DNA of 64,000 nt, from positions 1 to 64,000 of the forward strand of contig CANJPU010000005.1 of the NCBI GenBank assembly GCA_947476285.1. The letters are read 5' to 3'. This document shows positions 1 to 8,227 of this stretch, piece after piece; position 1 is the first letter of the stretch, and every line of letters begins with the position of its first letter. The notes beneath the pieces were generated by a model. The model was not told the DNA's origin, did not search any database, and saw nothing but the letters and a program-made list of their open reading frames with translations. The translations under genes and the position numbers were made by a program. The stretch is from Comamonadaceae bacterium (GTDB lineage: Bacteria > Pseudomonadota > Gammaproteobacteria > Burkholderiales > Burkholderiaceae_C).

Positions 1-96
1 CATACAAGATTGCACTCGACGCTGGGCTACGTCAGCCCGATGACGTTCGAGCAACGCTGGATCGCGGCCCAGCAGCAAGACAGGAAGTCCGCATAA
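1..96 (+). mobile_element. IS3-family transposase (OrfB), C-terminal end only
   Basis: The window opens inside a reading frame that translates to HTRLHSTLGYVSPMTFEQRW and stops at the TAA ending at 96. The LHSTLGYVSP.xFE.RW block is the typical extreme C-terminus of the integrase-type OrfB transposase of IS3-family elements, just after the last catalytic-domain residues. Only 31 residues are present, so whether the rest is intact lies outside the window. It is too short for the ORF track. The element abuts the Bug/UGSC accessory cluster. Confidence 0.85.
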
Positions 97-114
97 TGGG
101 CAGCCTATGGAGTG

Positions 115-135
115 CGGTAAACAGGGGCAAGGTCA
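115..135 (+). repeat. Probable right terminal inverted repeat of the IS3-type element
   Basis: About 20 bases after the transposase stop the sequence reads GGTAAACAGGGGCAAGGTCA. IS3-family right ends commonly finish in TCA, and the reverse complement (TGACCTTGCCCC...) has the look of a left-end IR. The matching left end is outside the window, so this is inference. The rest of 97-268 contains no gene that I can support, only two short inverted repeats near 163-178 and 185-196. Confidence 0.4.
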
Positions 136-268
136 AACATCTCGACCAAGCCATACTTCCAAGTTCGTTTTATCGAACGGAGCCAGCGCAAGCGCTCTGA
201 GGTGTTGTTCCTTCTCTGCACGCTCGCCCGGCTTTCTGTGGGAAACCTTGGCAAAGTCCAAGCAGATC

Positions 269-1255
269 TCAATCCTTGAGGCTGATCTTCAACTCCTTGA
301 TGACCTTGTCCCAGAAGGCCCAGTCCGAGCGCAGGAACTGGCCGAATTGCGCGGCGCTTCCGCCTTTTGCTTCGTAGCCCAGCGTCTTGAGCTTCTCCTG
401 CACGTCGGGCAGAGCCATGATGCGGGTGATCTCTGCGTTCCATTTGTCGATGATGGGAGCGGGTGTGCCAGCAGGTGCGAAGGTGCCGAACCATGAGAAC
501 ACGTCGTAGCCGGGCAGGCCGGATTCGGCCACTGTCGGCAGGTCGGGCGCCAGCGTGGATCGGGTCTGGCTTGTCACTGCGATGGCGCGCAGCCTGCCTG
601 AGCTGAGGTGCGGCTGCACTACTGGGAAGGTCACCAGGGACATCGGCAGGTGGCCGCCCAGCAAGTCGTTCATGGCCGCTGAGCCACTCTTGTAGGGCAC
701 TTCCACCAATTTGATCTTGGCCATCAGATTGAATAGCTCAGCGCCAAGTTGAGAGGCCGAGCCCGGCCCGCCGGATGAGTAGGTGAGTTCCCGGGTACCC
801 GCCAGGGCGATCAGATCCTTGATGGATTTGACCGGCAGAGAAGAATGAACGACCACCACCTGTGGTGCGGTGGCGATGAGAATCACCGGCGCAAAATCGG
901 CGATCGGATCGTAATTGAGTTTGCCGTACAGACTGACATTGATCGCATGCGAGTTGATGGTCAGCAGCATGGTGTGACCGTCGGGCGCGGCGCGCGCCAC
1001 TGCAGCAGTGCCGATGCGCCCGGCTGCGCCTGGCATGTTCTCGACGAGGACCGGCACGCCCCATGCCGCGCTGAGCTTCTCGGCAATCACGCGGGCCAGA
1101 ATATCCGTGCCGCCGCCTGGTGCGTAGGGCACCACATAGCGTATCGGTTTGCTTGGGTAGGCTTGCGCAGCGGCACCGCTCGCGCACAAGGCGCCCAGGG
1201 CGAACAGGCAGGCAGCCGAAGCGGCGGCCAAGGTGGATCGAATCTTCATCATCAT
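269..1255 (-). CDS. Bug/TctC family tripartite tricarboxylate transporter receptor
   Basis: This 328-residue periplasmic solute-binding protein binds a carboxylate-type ligand for tripartite tricarboxylate-type uptake. It starts at the first of three consecutive ATGs, preceded by AAGAGGAAAC. An N-terminal signal peptide ends near SGAAAQA, followed by the family block YPSKPIRYVVPYAPGGGTD and later VENMPGAAGRIG, VPYKSG and LPTVAESG. It lies 8 bases downstream of the UGSC-family gene on the same strand and is almost certainly co-transcribed with it. No TctA/TctB genes are nearby. The ligand is unknown. Confidence 0.93.
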   Translation of the reverse strand: MMMKIRSTLAAASAACLFALGALCASGAAAQAYPSKPIRYVVPYAPGGGTDILARVIAEKLSAAWGVPVLVENMPGAAGRIGTAAVARAAPDGHTMLLTINSHAINVSLYGKLNYDPIADFAPVILIATAPQVVVVHSSLPVKSIKDLIALAGTRELTYSSGGPGSASQLGAELFNLMAKIKLVEVPYKSGSAAMNDLLGGHLPMSLVTFPVVQPHLSSGRLRAIAVTSQTRSTLAPDLPTVAESGLPGYDVFSWFGTFAPAGTPAPIIDKWNAEITRIMALPDVQEKLKTLGYEAKGGSAAQFGQFLRSDWAFWDKVIKELKISLKD

Positions 1256-1263
1256 GTTTCCTC

Positions 1264-3006
1264 TTAAAGATCTTGAATTGCGTGACGCGACGGCAATTGA
1301 ACTTTGCGGCTTGTGCGTGCCCCGTGTACATGGTTATTGACCAGAAGCTTCGACTGATTTCGCCCAGGGTCGCCTGACAGCACAATGCCCAGCCACTGCG
1401 CCTGGCCCAGCATGGGAACCATGCGATCGGAGTCACTGCTGGCCGCATACCGCGCGTCCAGCACGCCCAGCCGCACCTGCTCGGCAAGGGAAAAAGAAGT
1501 AAACCCCAAGTGCCAGGCATAGTGCTCGGCCAGGCTCGCAGGCATTTGCAGTTTCTCCTGCAGGTAATTGCGAATCCGGTCCTTGTCCCAGCCGTCTTGC
1601 GCGATGGCTGCGGCCACTGCTGGGCCCAGCACAAGCAGAGGATACGAGCGGCCCTGATTGAATGCGGTAAAGCTCCAGTAGCGCATGGTGTCGGCCGCTA
1701 CGGCGGCGATCAGATCCATGTGGCTGCGCGCAGTGGTGCCAGCCGAGTAGATGGGCGGGCTCACGCACACCACGCTTTGCACTGAGACGACGGTGTCTGT
1801 CGCGCTGAAACCTTCATCCACCGAAAAAGGCTGCCAGCCCAGTTGGGCGACAGCGGCCTCGTCTTCGGCCAGCACGACATGGAAGTTCGCGCCGATCGAA
1901 CCCTTGTCCGAGCCGGTGGGCAAGATGCGCGATCCGGCGATGTTGCGTATGTAGAGCCGCACAAATCGACCGATGCTGGAGTTGGCTTGCCTTCCGGCTC
2001 GCATCGCACCGGCGCCGCTGTTGAAGTCGAGCTGGCGCACCAGCGGACCGCTGATCACCACCAGGGGCTCCCAGCCCGGCGTTGCGCCAGCATCTTCCAA
2101 CCGGAATTTCGGATCCGAAATCGCGTCCACAATGGCCAGCAGGATGGGCATGTACTCGGGCCGACAGCCGGCCATCACGCCATTGACTGCCACGTTCCAC
2201 ACGGTGGCCTGCCGATTGTCCGGCTGCAGCACGCCGATGACTTCCTGTGCGTCGCGGTCGGTATGGTTCAGAAAGCGCGACACCGCATGCAGTGTGGGCG
2301 GCATCACCGGCAGGCCATCGCTCCACTCGCGTTCCAGGAAGTGCTCTTGTACTTGCGCCAGTGTTCCGCGAAACACGATGTCGGTCATCGCGCGCAGTCC
2401 GCTTGCTTGGTCACTGGCGGGCTCTGCCTCGGCCACCGCCAGCCCCTGCAAAATCTGCGGCATGAGATCGGTCACCACCTTGCTTGTGACTGTGTCAACG
2501 CTGTCGGTCATGGGCACGCCCGGGTAATGCGCGATGCGCGGCGCGTTCATTCCCAGTCCGCGGGCAAACAGCTCGGCTTGCTTGAGAAAGGGCGTGGCCA
2601 CGATGGACACTGCGGGCACACCTGCTTTTTCAGCCGCCGCACTCGCCCGCAACACGGCGGGCGTGCACGACCCTCAGGCGCCTACGCCCGAGATCACCGC
2701 GGCTACTTCGCCGCTGGCGAGCAGTTGCGGCAACTGAGCAAGAAGCTGATCGCGTTGCGGGCCGTTGGTGGTGCCGAAATTCTCATAGGTCATGAAGCTC
2801 ACGCCGGGGAATCGTTTGCTCAGCTCTGCGCGAATCACTGGAAAAATCGTTTCGCCCTGGAACAGGTAGTTCCACAGTTCGGCCACTTTTTTCCCGCGAA
2901 GGTCAGCGATTCGCTGTGCCGGTCGGATCTGCGTCGCGGCCCGCTGGCCCAGGGGCCAGACGCATTCGTAGATCGGCTCAGACGGGCTGCTGGGGTCTTC
3001 AGACAT
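1264..3006 (-). CDS. UGSC-family (seleno)protein, in-frame UGA read as selenocysteine
   Basis: The ORF track splits this gene at one TGA (2674-2676), but both halves are in the same frame. Read through, it gives 580 residues with selenocysteine at 111 in the motif GVGA-U-GSC-TPAV, the signature that names the UGSC (seleno)protein family. The N-terminal UGSC domain covers about residues 10-190. A second domain starts near residue 207 (MTDIVFRGTLAQ) and runs to the end. The start is the ATG at 3006, with AAGG about 10 bases upstream; the track's 3012 start is a TTG. A hairpin suitable as a bacterial SECIS follows the UGA. By analogy the U-x-x-C pair should be redox active; the substrate is unknown. 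The gene precedes a Bug receptor by 8 bases and follows a LysR gene. The alternative, a nonsense mutation, is less likely because 470 intact, well-conserved-looking codons follow. selA, selB, selC and selD are not in the window. Confidence 0.85.
2636..2676 (-). promoter_or_regulatory. UGA selenocysteine codon and SECIS-like hairpin
   Basis: On the minus strand the UGA (2676-2674) is followed by 10 bases and then a perfect 7-bp stem, CGCCCGC / GCGGGCG, closing a six-base loop CGUGUU. Below an A-A mismatch the helix continues for 7 more pairs, including four G-U pairs. The loop begins 17 bases after the UGA and contains GU, as expected for a bacterial SECIS read by SelB. The overlapping coding sequence is GC-rich, so some pairing could be chance. 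Confidence 0.65.
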
Positions 3007-3072
3007 GTTCAATCCTTGATGACAGGCATGGATGCCGCGCGCCGGTCATCGCCCGCGGACCGGTCACGACAG

Positions 3073-3101
3073 AACATAGCCGGTTCCTCTACGAAAGTAA
3101 A
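3073..3101 (-). promoter_or_regulatory. Possible promoter of the UGSC-Bug pair
   Basis: On the minus strand TTTACT and TATGTT are separated by 17 bases, about 70 bases upstream of the UGSC start codon. Each hexamer matches the sigma-70 consensus at four of six positions. The 167-base gap to the LysR gene leaves room for an independent promoter, but this is only a weak match. Confidence 0.25.
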
Positions 3102-3173
3102 TTGGCATTAATTGCACAATCGTTCAACTTCCTCGAAGAGCGGATGAACTGGTGTGGTGGACTGAGCCTGCCG

Positions 3174-4067
3174 CTACCCCACAGACCGCTTGCTCAGCTT
3201 CAACTGATCCCACAACACAGCCGCCGCCACCGACAGGCTGCGGCCTCGCCGCTTGATCATGGTGACAGGGCGCACCGCCTTGGGTGACTTCACGGGTATG
3301 GCCACCAGGCCGGGGCGCAGGCACAGCCCGATGGCATGCTCGGGCACGATGCTCACGCCGAAGCCGGCTGCTACCAATCCACCCACGGTGCCGAAATTGG
3401 CGACTTCCATTCCGCTGTCACGCACTTGCGCGGTGGACAGCAAGGGCATCATCTGCTGGCGCACGCTGCCGGTGCGCACCATGTGAACGAAGGCACGGTC
3501 CTTGAGGTCGCGCAGGCGAATCTCGGGCAGCTTGGCAAGCGGATCGGTCTTGCGGCACAGCAAGTGGTAGCGCTCCATGAAGAGCAGGTGATTTTCAAAC
3601 TCCAGGTCCTGTCCCGGTTGTGCGCTGATGCCGAAATCGACATCGCCGCGCAAGATGAGTTCGAGGCAGCGGCCGGAGGTGACATCGTGCATGCGCAGCG
3701 CGATGCCCGGGTTGATCTGCTGGTATTCGGCCAGACGCTGGGGCAGCCAGTCCGATGCCAACGAGGGCGTGACCGCGACGGTGACTCGGCCGATGCGCCG
3801 GTTGGCGCGCTCGCGCAGTTCGGACATCGAGGCGCGCATCTCGGCCGCGATGCGATGGGCGCCGTGCGAGAAGACCTCGCCTTCGGGCGTGAGCGACACA
3901 TTGCGGGTGTCGCGATCGAACAGGCGGGCACCGACTTGGCTTTCGAGCCGACCGATCATCTGGCTGAAGGTCGATGGCGACACATGGCAGCGCTTGGCCG
4001 CCAGCGCAAAGCGCCGGGTTTCCGCCAGTGCAAGGAATGCGTCAATCGCGCGGCCGCTGAGATTCAC
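3174..4067 (-). CDS. LysR family transcriptional regulator
   Basis: This 297-residue DNA-binding regulator has a winged helix-turn-helix at about residues 5-65 (ALAETRRFALAAKRCHVSPS, then LESQVGARLFDRDTR) and a periplasmic-binding-like effector domain after about residue 90. Length and order are standard for LysR regulators. It is divergent from the Bug-CapA-CoA transferase operon starting at 4250 and co-directional with the UGSC-Bug pair below it, so it may control either or both. The effector is unknown. Confidence 0.92.
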   Translation of the reverse strand: MNLSGRAIDAFLALAETRRFALAAKRCHVSPSTFSQMIGRLESQVGARLFDRDTRNVSLTPEGEVFSHGAHRIAAEMRASMSELRERANRRIGRVTVAVTPSLASDWLPQRLAEYQQINPGIALRMHDVTSGRCLELILRGDVDFGISAQPGQDLEFENHLLFMERYHLLCRKTDPLAKLPEIRLRDLKDRAFVHMVRTGSVRQQMMPLLSTAQVRDSGMEVANFGTVGGLVAAGFGVSIVPEHAIGLCLRPGLVAIPVKSPKAVRPVTMIKRRGRSLSVAAAVLWDQLKLSKRSVG

Positions 4068-4091
4068 TGCGATTCATCGACAAAGCCGAAT

Positions 4092-4107
4092 GATTGTTTG
4101 AATAATC
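4092..4107. promoter_or_regulatory. Candidate LysR-binding site
   Basis: GATTGTTTGAATAATC lies in the divergent gap between the LysR gene and the Bug operon. It has GATT/AATC arms around an AT-rich centre and satisfies the T-N11-A pattern used by LysR regulators, and it sits about 25 bases from the LysR start codon, a usual place for an autoregulatory site. The rest of 4068-4249 shows no gene. Confidence 0.35.
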
Positions 4108-4249
4108 CCATTTTACAGACACGGTCCGAACACGCATAGTGAGGGCTGGCGCAGTGTCGGTCCACAACAGGGGCCAATCGCGCGTGCGCGCCAGGCGTGC
4201 AATCCGCCCCAGGCTGCCCGCAGCCGCCCACCCATCAGAGGAGACCAGC

Positions 4250-5218
4250 ATGTCAGTTTTCAGGAACATCGCCGCCGCTTGCGTCGCATGGCCGCTTGTG
4301 CTGTGCGCGGGCGCGGCAGTGGCCGCGGATTTTCCCAGCCGGCCGGTGCGCTTCGTTGTGTCATGGACACCGGGGGGCGGTGCCGATTCCCTGGCGCGCA
4401 AACTCAGCAAGGGCCTGACCGAACGCTGGGCGCATCCGGTGGTGGTCGAGAACAAACCCGGCGCGGACGCCACCATCGGCATCCAGTCGCTCACCCAGGC
4501 CCCGGCGGACGGGCACACCATCGCGCTCATCATCACTTCGCATGCGGTGCACCCCAGCGTGCGCAAGGCCTTGCCCTACAACTTGCTGCAGGATTTTGTG
4601 GCCGTGACCAATGTGGTGGAGGCGCCCAACCTGCTGGTGGTCAATCCCAAGCTGCCAGTGCGCAACGTGCAGGAGCTGATCGCACTGCCCAAGACCCGGC
4701 AGTTGAACTTTGGCGCGCCAGGCCTAGGTGGCCCCGGGCATCTGGGCGGTGTGATGTTCAACGCCATGGCCGGCACGAACGCGGTGCACATCCCCTACGC
4801 GGGCGGATCGCCGACCTTGATGGCGCTGGTGCGCGGCGATGTGGATTTCATGTTCACCACCATGTTGTCGGGCATGCAGTTGGCCAAGTCGGGTCAGGTG
4901 CGCGCGATTGCCATCACCAGCACCCAGCGCTCGCCGATGGAGCCCGATCTACCCACGGTGTCGGAGTCGGGGCTCGGCGGCTTTGAGCTGGTGACCTGGT
5001 ACGGCATCATCACCCGCGCCGGCACGCCCAAGGCCATCGTGGACCAACTGGCCCGCGACATCAATGCCGTGGTGCGCGAGCCCAAGTTGGCTGCGCAACT
5101 GGCCTCCGAAGGCACGCAGGTGATCGCATCCGGTCCTGACCAGTTCGGCCCTTACTTGACCGCAGAGGTCCGCAAGTGGGCCGGCATCGTTCGGCAAGCC
5201 AACATCCAACCCGAGTGA
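4250..5218 (+). CDS. Bug/TctC family solute receptor
   Basis: This 322-residue periplasmic carboxylate-binding receptor starts at the ATG at 4250, preceded by AGAGGAGA; the ORF track start at 4139 lies in the leader. The signal peptide is about residues 1-25 (CAGAAVAA), followed by DFPSRPVRFVVSWTPGGGAD, VENKPGADATIG and LPTVSESG, all typical Bug blocks. It heads an operon with a CapA-like metallophosphatase and a family III CoA-transferase. Divergent from LysR. The ligand is unknown. Confidence 0.93.
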   Translation: MSVFRNIAAACVAWPLVLCAGAAVAADFPSRPVRFVVSWTPGGGADSLARKLSKGLTERWAHPVVVENKPGADATIGIQSLTQAPADGHTIALIITSHAVHPSVRKALPYNLLQDFVAVTNVVEAPNLLVVNPKLPVRNVQELIALPKTRQLNFGAPGLGGPGHLGGVMFNAMAGTNAVHIPYAGGSPTLMALVRGDVDFMFTTMLSGMQLAKSGQVRAIAITSTQRSPMEPDLPTVSESGLGGFELVTWYGIITRAGTPKAIVDQLARDINAVVREPKLAAQLASEGTQVIASGPDQFGPYLTAEVRKWAGIVRQANIQPE

Positions 5219-5245
5219 TTCATCAACCCACAAGGCATCGACCCC

Positions 5246-6373
5246 ATGAGCAAGAAAACAAAAATATTCGCCATCGGAGACATCGCGGTCAACCGGGACC
5301 AGCCCGACACCATCTTTGAATTGGTGCACGAGAAGATCAAGGAAGCCGACTTTGCTTTCGGTCAAATTGAAGCCATCTACTCCAAGCTGGGCGAAGTCAA
5401 TGTCAGCGGCACGTCCTCGCCACTGCGCGGCGACCCAGAGAACGTGGCCGCGATAGGTCGGGCTGGCTTCAACCTGGCATCATTTGCCAGCAACCATTGC
5501 ATGGACTACGGCATCAGCGCGTTCCACGACACCATTGCGCATTTCCGCGCGATCAAGGGCATGCACCTGTTTGGCGCCGGCGCCAACCTGGCCGAAGCGC
5601 GCAAGCCAGTCATTACCGAACACAATGGCAACAAGATCGGCTGGCTGGCTTATTGTTCCATCTTGCCGATCCGCTACTGGGCTGATGTCGATCGCCCGGG
5701 CTGCGCGCCGGCGCGCGCCCGCACCATCTATGAAACCCTGGAACCCGATCAGCCCGGCACGCCGCCGCGCATCATCACCTATCCGCACGACGAAGATCTG
5801 GCTCACATCATCGAAGACATCACGGCGCTCAAGGCCAAGGTCGATGTGGTCATTGTCTCCATGCACTGGGGCCTGCACTTCAAGGAAGGCGAGCTGGCGA
5901 CCTACGAAACCAGGTACGCCAAGCTGGCCATAGACGCCGGCGCCGACGTGATCCTGGGGCATCACCAGCACATCTTGAAGCCCATTGAAATCTACAAGGG
6001 CAAGCCGATTTTCTACGGGCTGGCCAACTTCGCATTCGACATGTACTACCAGCCCGGCGAGCTGGACAAGCCCGAGCGCATCGAGCGCAGGCAGCGCCTG
6101 CATCCGGGCTGGACCCACGACCCGAGCTACCCGACCTTTCCCTTCCCGGTCGATTCGCGCAAGGGCATGGCCGTCTTCCTGGAGGTGGAGAACCACAAGG
6201 TCAGCAAGGTGCGTTGGCAGCCCACCATGATCAACCAGAAATCGCAACCTCGTCTGCTCAAGGCCAGTGAGCCCGAGTTCGGCGAAGTACTGGCCTACAT
6301 GCGCAAGATCACCCAGTCGCAAAAAATCTCCACGCAATTCGAGATCGACGGCGACACCATCACACTTGCGTAG
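5246..6373 (+). CDS. CapA-like metallophosphatase-fold protein
   Basis: This 375-residue protein resembles the CapA/PgsA poly-gamma-glutamate synthesis family, which has a calcineurin-like metallophosphatase fold. Visible motifs are the N-terminal FAIGDIAVNR, SNHCMDYG, VSMHWGLHF and GHHQHILKPIE, which supply the usual metal-binding Asp, Asn and His residues. No signal peptide or membrane anchor is seen, so it is probably cytoplasmic, unlike capsule-linked CapA. It sits 27 bases after a Bug receptor and 22 bases before a CoA-transferase, which suggests a hydrolase in a small-acid pathway rather than capsule synthesis. The substrate is not known. Confidence 0.85.
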   Translation: MSKKTKIFAIGDIAVNRDQPDTIFELVHEKIKEADFAFGQIEAIYSKLGEVNVSGTSSPLRGDPENVAAIGRAGFNLASFASNHCMDYGISAFHDTIAHFRAIKGMHLFGAGANLAEARKPVITEHNGNKIGWLAYCSILPIRYWADVDRPGCAPARARTIYETLEPDQPGTPPRIITYPHDEDLAHIIEDITALKAKVDVVIVSMHWGLHFKEGELATYETRYAKLAIDAGADVILGHHQHILKPIEIYKGKPIFYGLANFAFDMYYQPGELDKPERIERRQRLHPGWTHDPSYPTFPFPVDSRKGMAVFLEVENHKVSKVRWQPTMINQKSQPRLLKASEPEFGEVLAYMRKITQSQKISTQFEIDGDTITLA

Positions 6374-6395
6374 CAGGCTGAATCAGGAAAATCAC

Positions 6396-7583
6396 ATGTC
6401 ACATCTTTCGGGCCTGAAGGTCCTCGATCTCGGCTCGGCGCTGGCCGCGCCGTTTTGCGCCATGCTGCTGGGCGAGCTGGGCGCCCAAGTCATCAAGGTC
6501 GAAAAGCCCGGTCGTGGCGATCTGATTCGTAAAACCGACGACTACGTGGGCATGGGCGAGAGCGGGTATTTCCTGGGCATCAACCGCGGCAAGGAAGGCA
6601 TCACTGCGGACATACGCAAGCCCGTAGGCCAGCAGATCATCCGCGCGCTGGTGGCCGATTGTGATGTGCTGGTGGAAAATTTCCGCTCGCACCGCATGGT
6701 CGAATGGGGCCTGGGCTATGAGCAATTGCGCCAGATCAATCCGCGCCTGATCTACTGCTCGGTCTCGGCCTTCGGCAACGCCAGGGACATGGAGGAAGAT
6801 GGCGGCAACGACATCATCGGCCAGGCCTACTCCGGCATGCTCGATCTCACCGGTGAGCCCGAAGGCGGGCCGTGCAAGACCGGCACGCCGGTGGTCGATG
6901 CCTCGGCCGCGATGCTGTCCACCATCGGCGTTCTGGCCGCTCTGCGCAAGCGCGATCAAACCGGTGTGGGCGAGCATGTGAAGGTGTCCCTGCTGGAGGC
7001 GGCTTATGCCTTGATGCCCAACTTCGTGGTGAGCGTGCTCAATGGCGAGCCCAACTACAAGCGCGAGGGCAGCGGGCATCCCCAGCTGGTGCCCTACCAG
7101 GCCTTTCCCACTTCCGACGGCAGCTATGTGGTGGTGGGCGCCTTTCACCGCGCCTCATGGCGTGCACTGTGCCAGGCGCTTGACCGCGAGGACCTGATCG
7201 CCGACCCGCTCTACAAAGACAACTGGGACCGCGTCACCAACCGCAAGCAATTGGTCGGCATTCTGGAGAAGGAGTTTCTGCGCAAGACGCGCAAAGAGTG
7301 GCTCGCGCATTTCGAGAAGTTCGAAGTGCTTGCGGCGCCCGTGCTGAGCGTCAAGGATTCGATGGAGTTTTTTGCCGAGCGCACCGAAGGCCTGATCATT
7401 CGCACCGAGCATGCGCGGCTGGGCAGCTTGCGCGAAGTGCGCGCGCCCATTCGCTTCAGCTCGCAGACCGAAACCGTCACCCGTGCCGCGCCTTCCCTGG
7501 GTCAGCACACGCAAGAGCGCCTGCTCAAGACAGGGTTCACCCAGGAGCAGATCGACGACTGGAAAGCCAAGGGTCTGATCTGA
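6396..7583 (+). CDS. CaiB/BaiF family (class III) CoA-transferase
   Basis: This 395-residue enzyme transfers CoA from a donor thioester to a carboxylic acid. The start is the ATG at 6396 (MSHLSGLKVLDLGSALAAPF), matching the family N-terminus; the track start at 6267 runs into capA. Features include QVIKVEKPGRGDLIR, VENFRSHRMVEWGLGYE and Asp168 in PVVDASAAM, the position of the catalytic aspartate in formyl-CoA transferase. It ends the Bug-CapA-CoA transferase operon, so the acid taken up is probably activated here. Acceptor unknown. Confidence 0.93.
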   Translation: MSHLSGLKVLDLGSALAAPFCAMLLGELGAQVIKVEKPGRGDLIRKTDDYVGMGESGYFLGINRGKEGITADIRKPVGQQIIRALVADCDVLVENFRSHRMVEWGLGYEQLRQINPRLIYCSVSAFGNARDMEEDGGNDIIGQAYSGMLDLTGEPEGGPCKTGTPVVDASAAMLSTIGVLAALRKRDQTGVGEHVKVSLLEAAYALMPNFVVSVLNGEPNYKREGSGHPQLVPYQAFPTSDGSYVVVGAFHRASWRALCQALDREDLIADPLYKDNWDRVTNRKQLVGILEKEFLRKTRKEWLAHFEKFEVLAAPVLSVKDSMEFFAERTEGLIIRTEHARLGSLREVRAPIRFSSQTETVTRAAPSLGQHTQERLLKTGFTQEQIDDWKAKGLI

Positions 7584-7592
7584 GCCAAGTGC

Positions 7593-8063
7593 TCAGCCTG
7601 GGAACACCTGCAGCAAAGCCACGGTCATCGTGACATAGCGCAAGAATTTTCCAATCAGCATGTAGCCCACGCAAGGCCAGAAGGGCAGCCGCAGCCAACC
7701 CGCCACCGCGCACAGTGGATCGCCCACCACCGGCAGCCACGCCAGCAGGCAGGCCTTGGGGCCCAGTCGCTCCAGCCAGTCAATGGCTTTGACATGCGAG
7801 CGCGAGTGCTTGTATTTGTCCACCACCCGGTGCGCGCCATAACCCATCCACCAGTCCACCGCACCGCCCAGCGTATTGCCGGCGGTGGCTACCAACACAG
7901 CGCTCCAGAACAAATCGGGGTTGAGCTTGAGCAGCCCGAACAAGGCGGGCTCCGAGCCCAGAGGCAGGAGCGTGGCTGAAACAAAGGAGACGAGAAACAG
8001 CGTGCTCAGCCCATATTGGGGCAGGGCAAGGTAGGCCAGCAGCGGATCGAGCCAAGCGTGCAT
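7593..8063 (-). CDS. YqaA/DedA-like small membrane protein
   Basis: This 156-residue inner-membrane protein of the VTT/DedA superfamily (YqaA type) begins at MHAWLDPLLAYLALPQYGLS; the upstream part of the ORF is Cys-rich and unlikely to be coding. Features are hydrophobic segments near residues 17-40 and 45-70, the GNTLGGAVDWWMGYGAH stretch, and a terminal hydrophobic run. The exact function of YqaA proteins is unclear; related DedA proteins are lipid flippases or envelope homeostasis factors. It converges on the CoA-transferase with only 9 bases between stops and marks the start of the housekeeping block. Confidence 0.85.
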   Translation of the reverse strand: MHAWLDPLLAYLALPQYGLSTLFLVSFVSATLLPLGSEPALFGLLKLNPDLFWSAVLVATAGNTLGGAVDWWMGYGAHRVVDKYKHSRSHVKAIDWLERLGPKACLLAWLPVVGDPLCAVAGWLRLPFWPCVGYMLIGKFLRYVTMTVALLQVFPG

Positions 8064-8227
8064 GGGCTCAGTATGCCTGCAGCCGCAGACGCAAGCTTCA
8101 GGCAAGCACCATGTGAAGTCAAGCGCGGCGAACCTGTAAGCGCGTACGCATTAATTTATTTCAATGGCTGAAATCCAGCGGGCATACAATCGTGCCTCAT
8201 TTTTCAGCAGAACAAATCGCAGTCGGC

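Noticed and set aside
163-178. GTTCG-N6-CGAAC inverted repeat
   Set aside because: Arms of five bases are expected by chance at this rate, and no T-run or promoter lies with it.
2674-3012. Separate 112-residue protein ending at the TGA
   Set aside because: The frame continues through the TGA with the UGSC motif and a second domain, so it is the N-terminal part of one gene, not a separate protein.
1843-3111. 422-residue plus-strand ORF
   Set aside because: It is antisense to the UGSC gene, with shadow-like composition.
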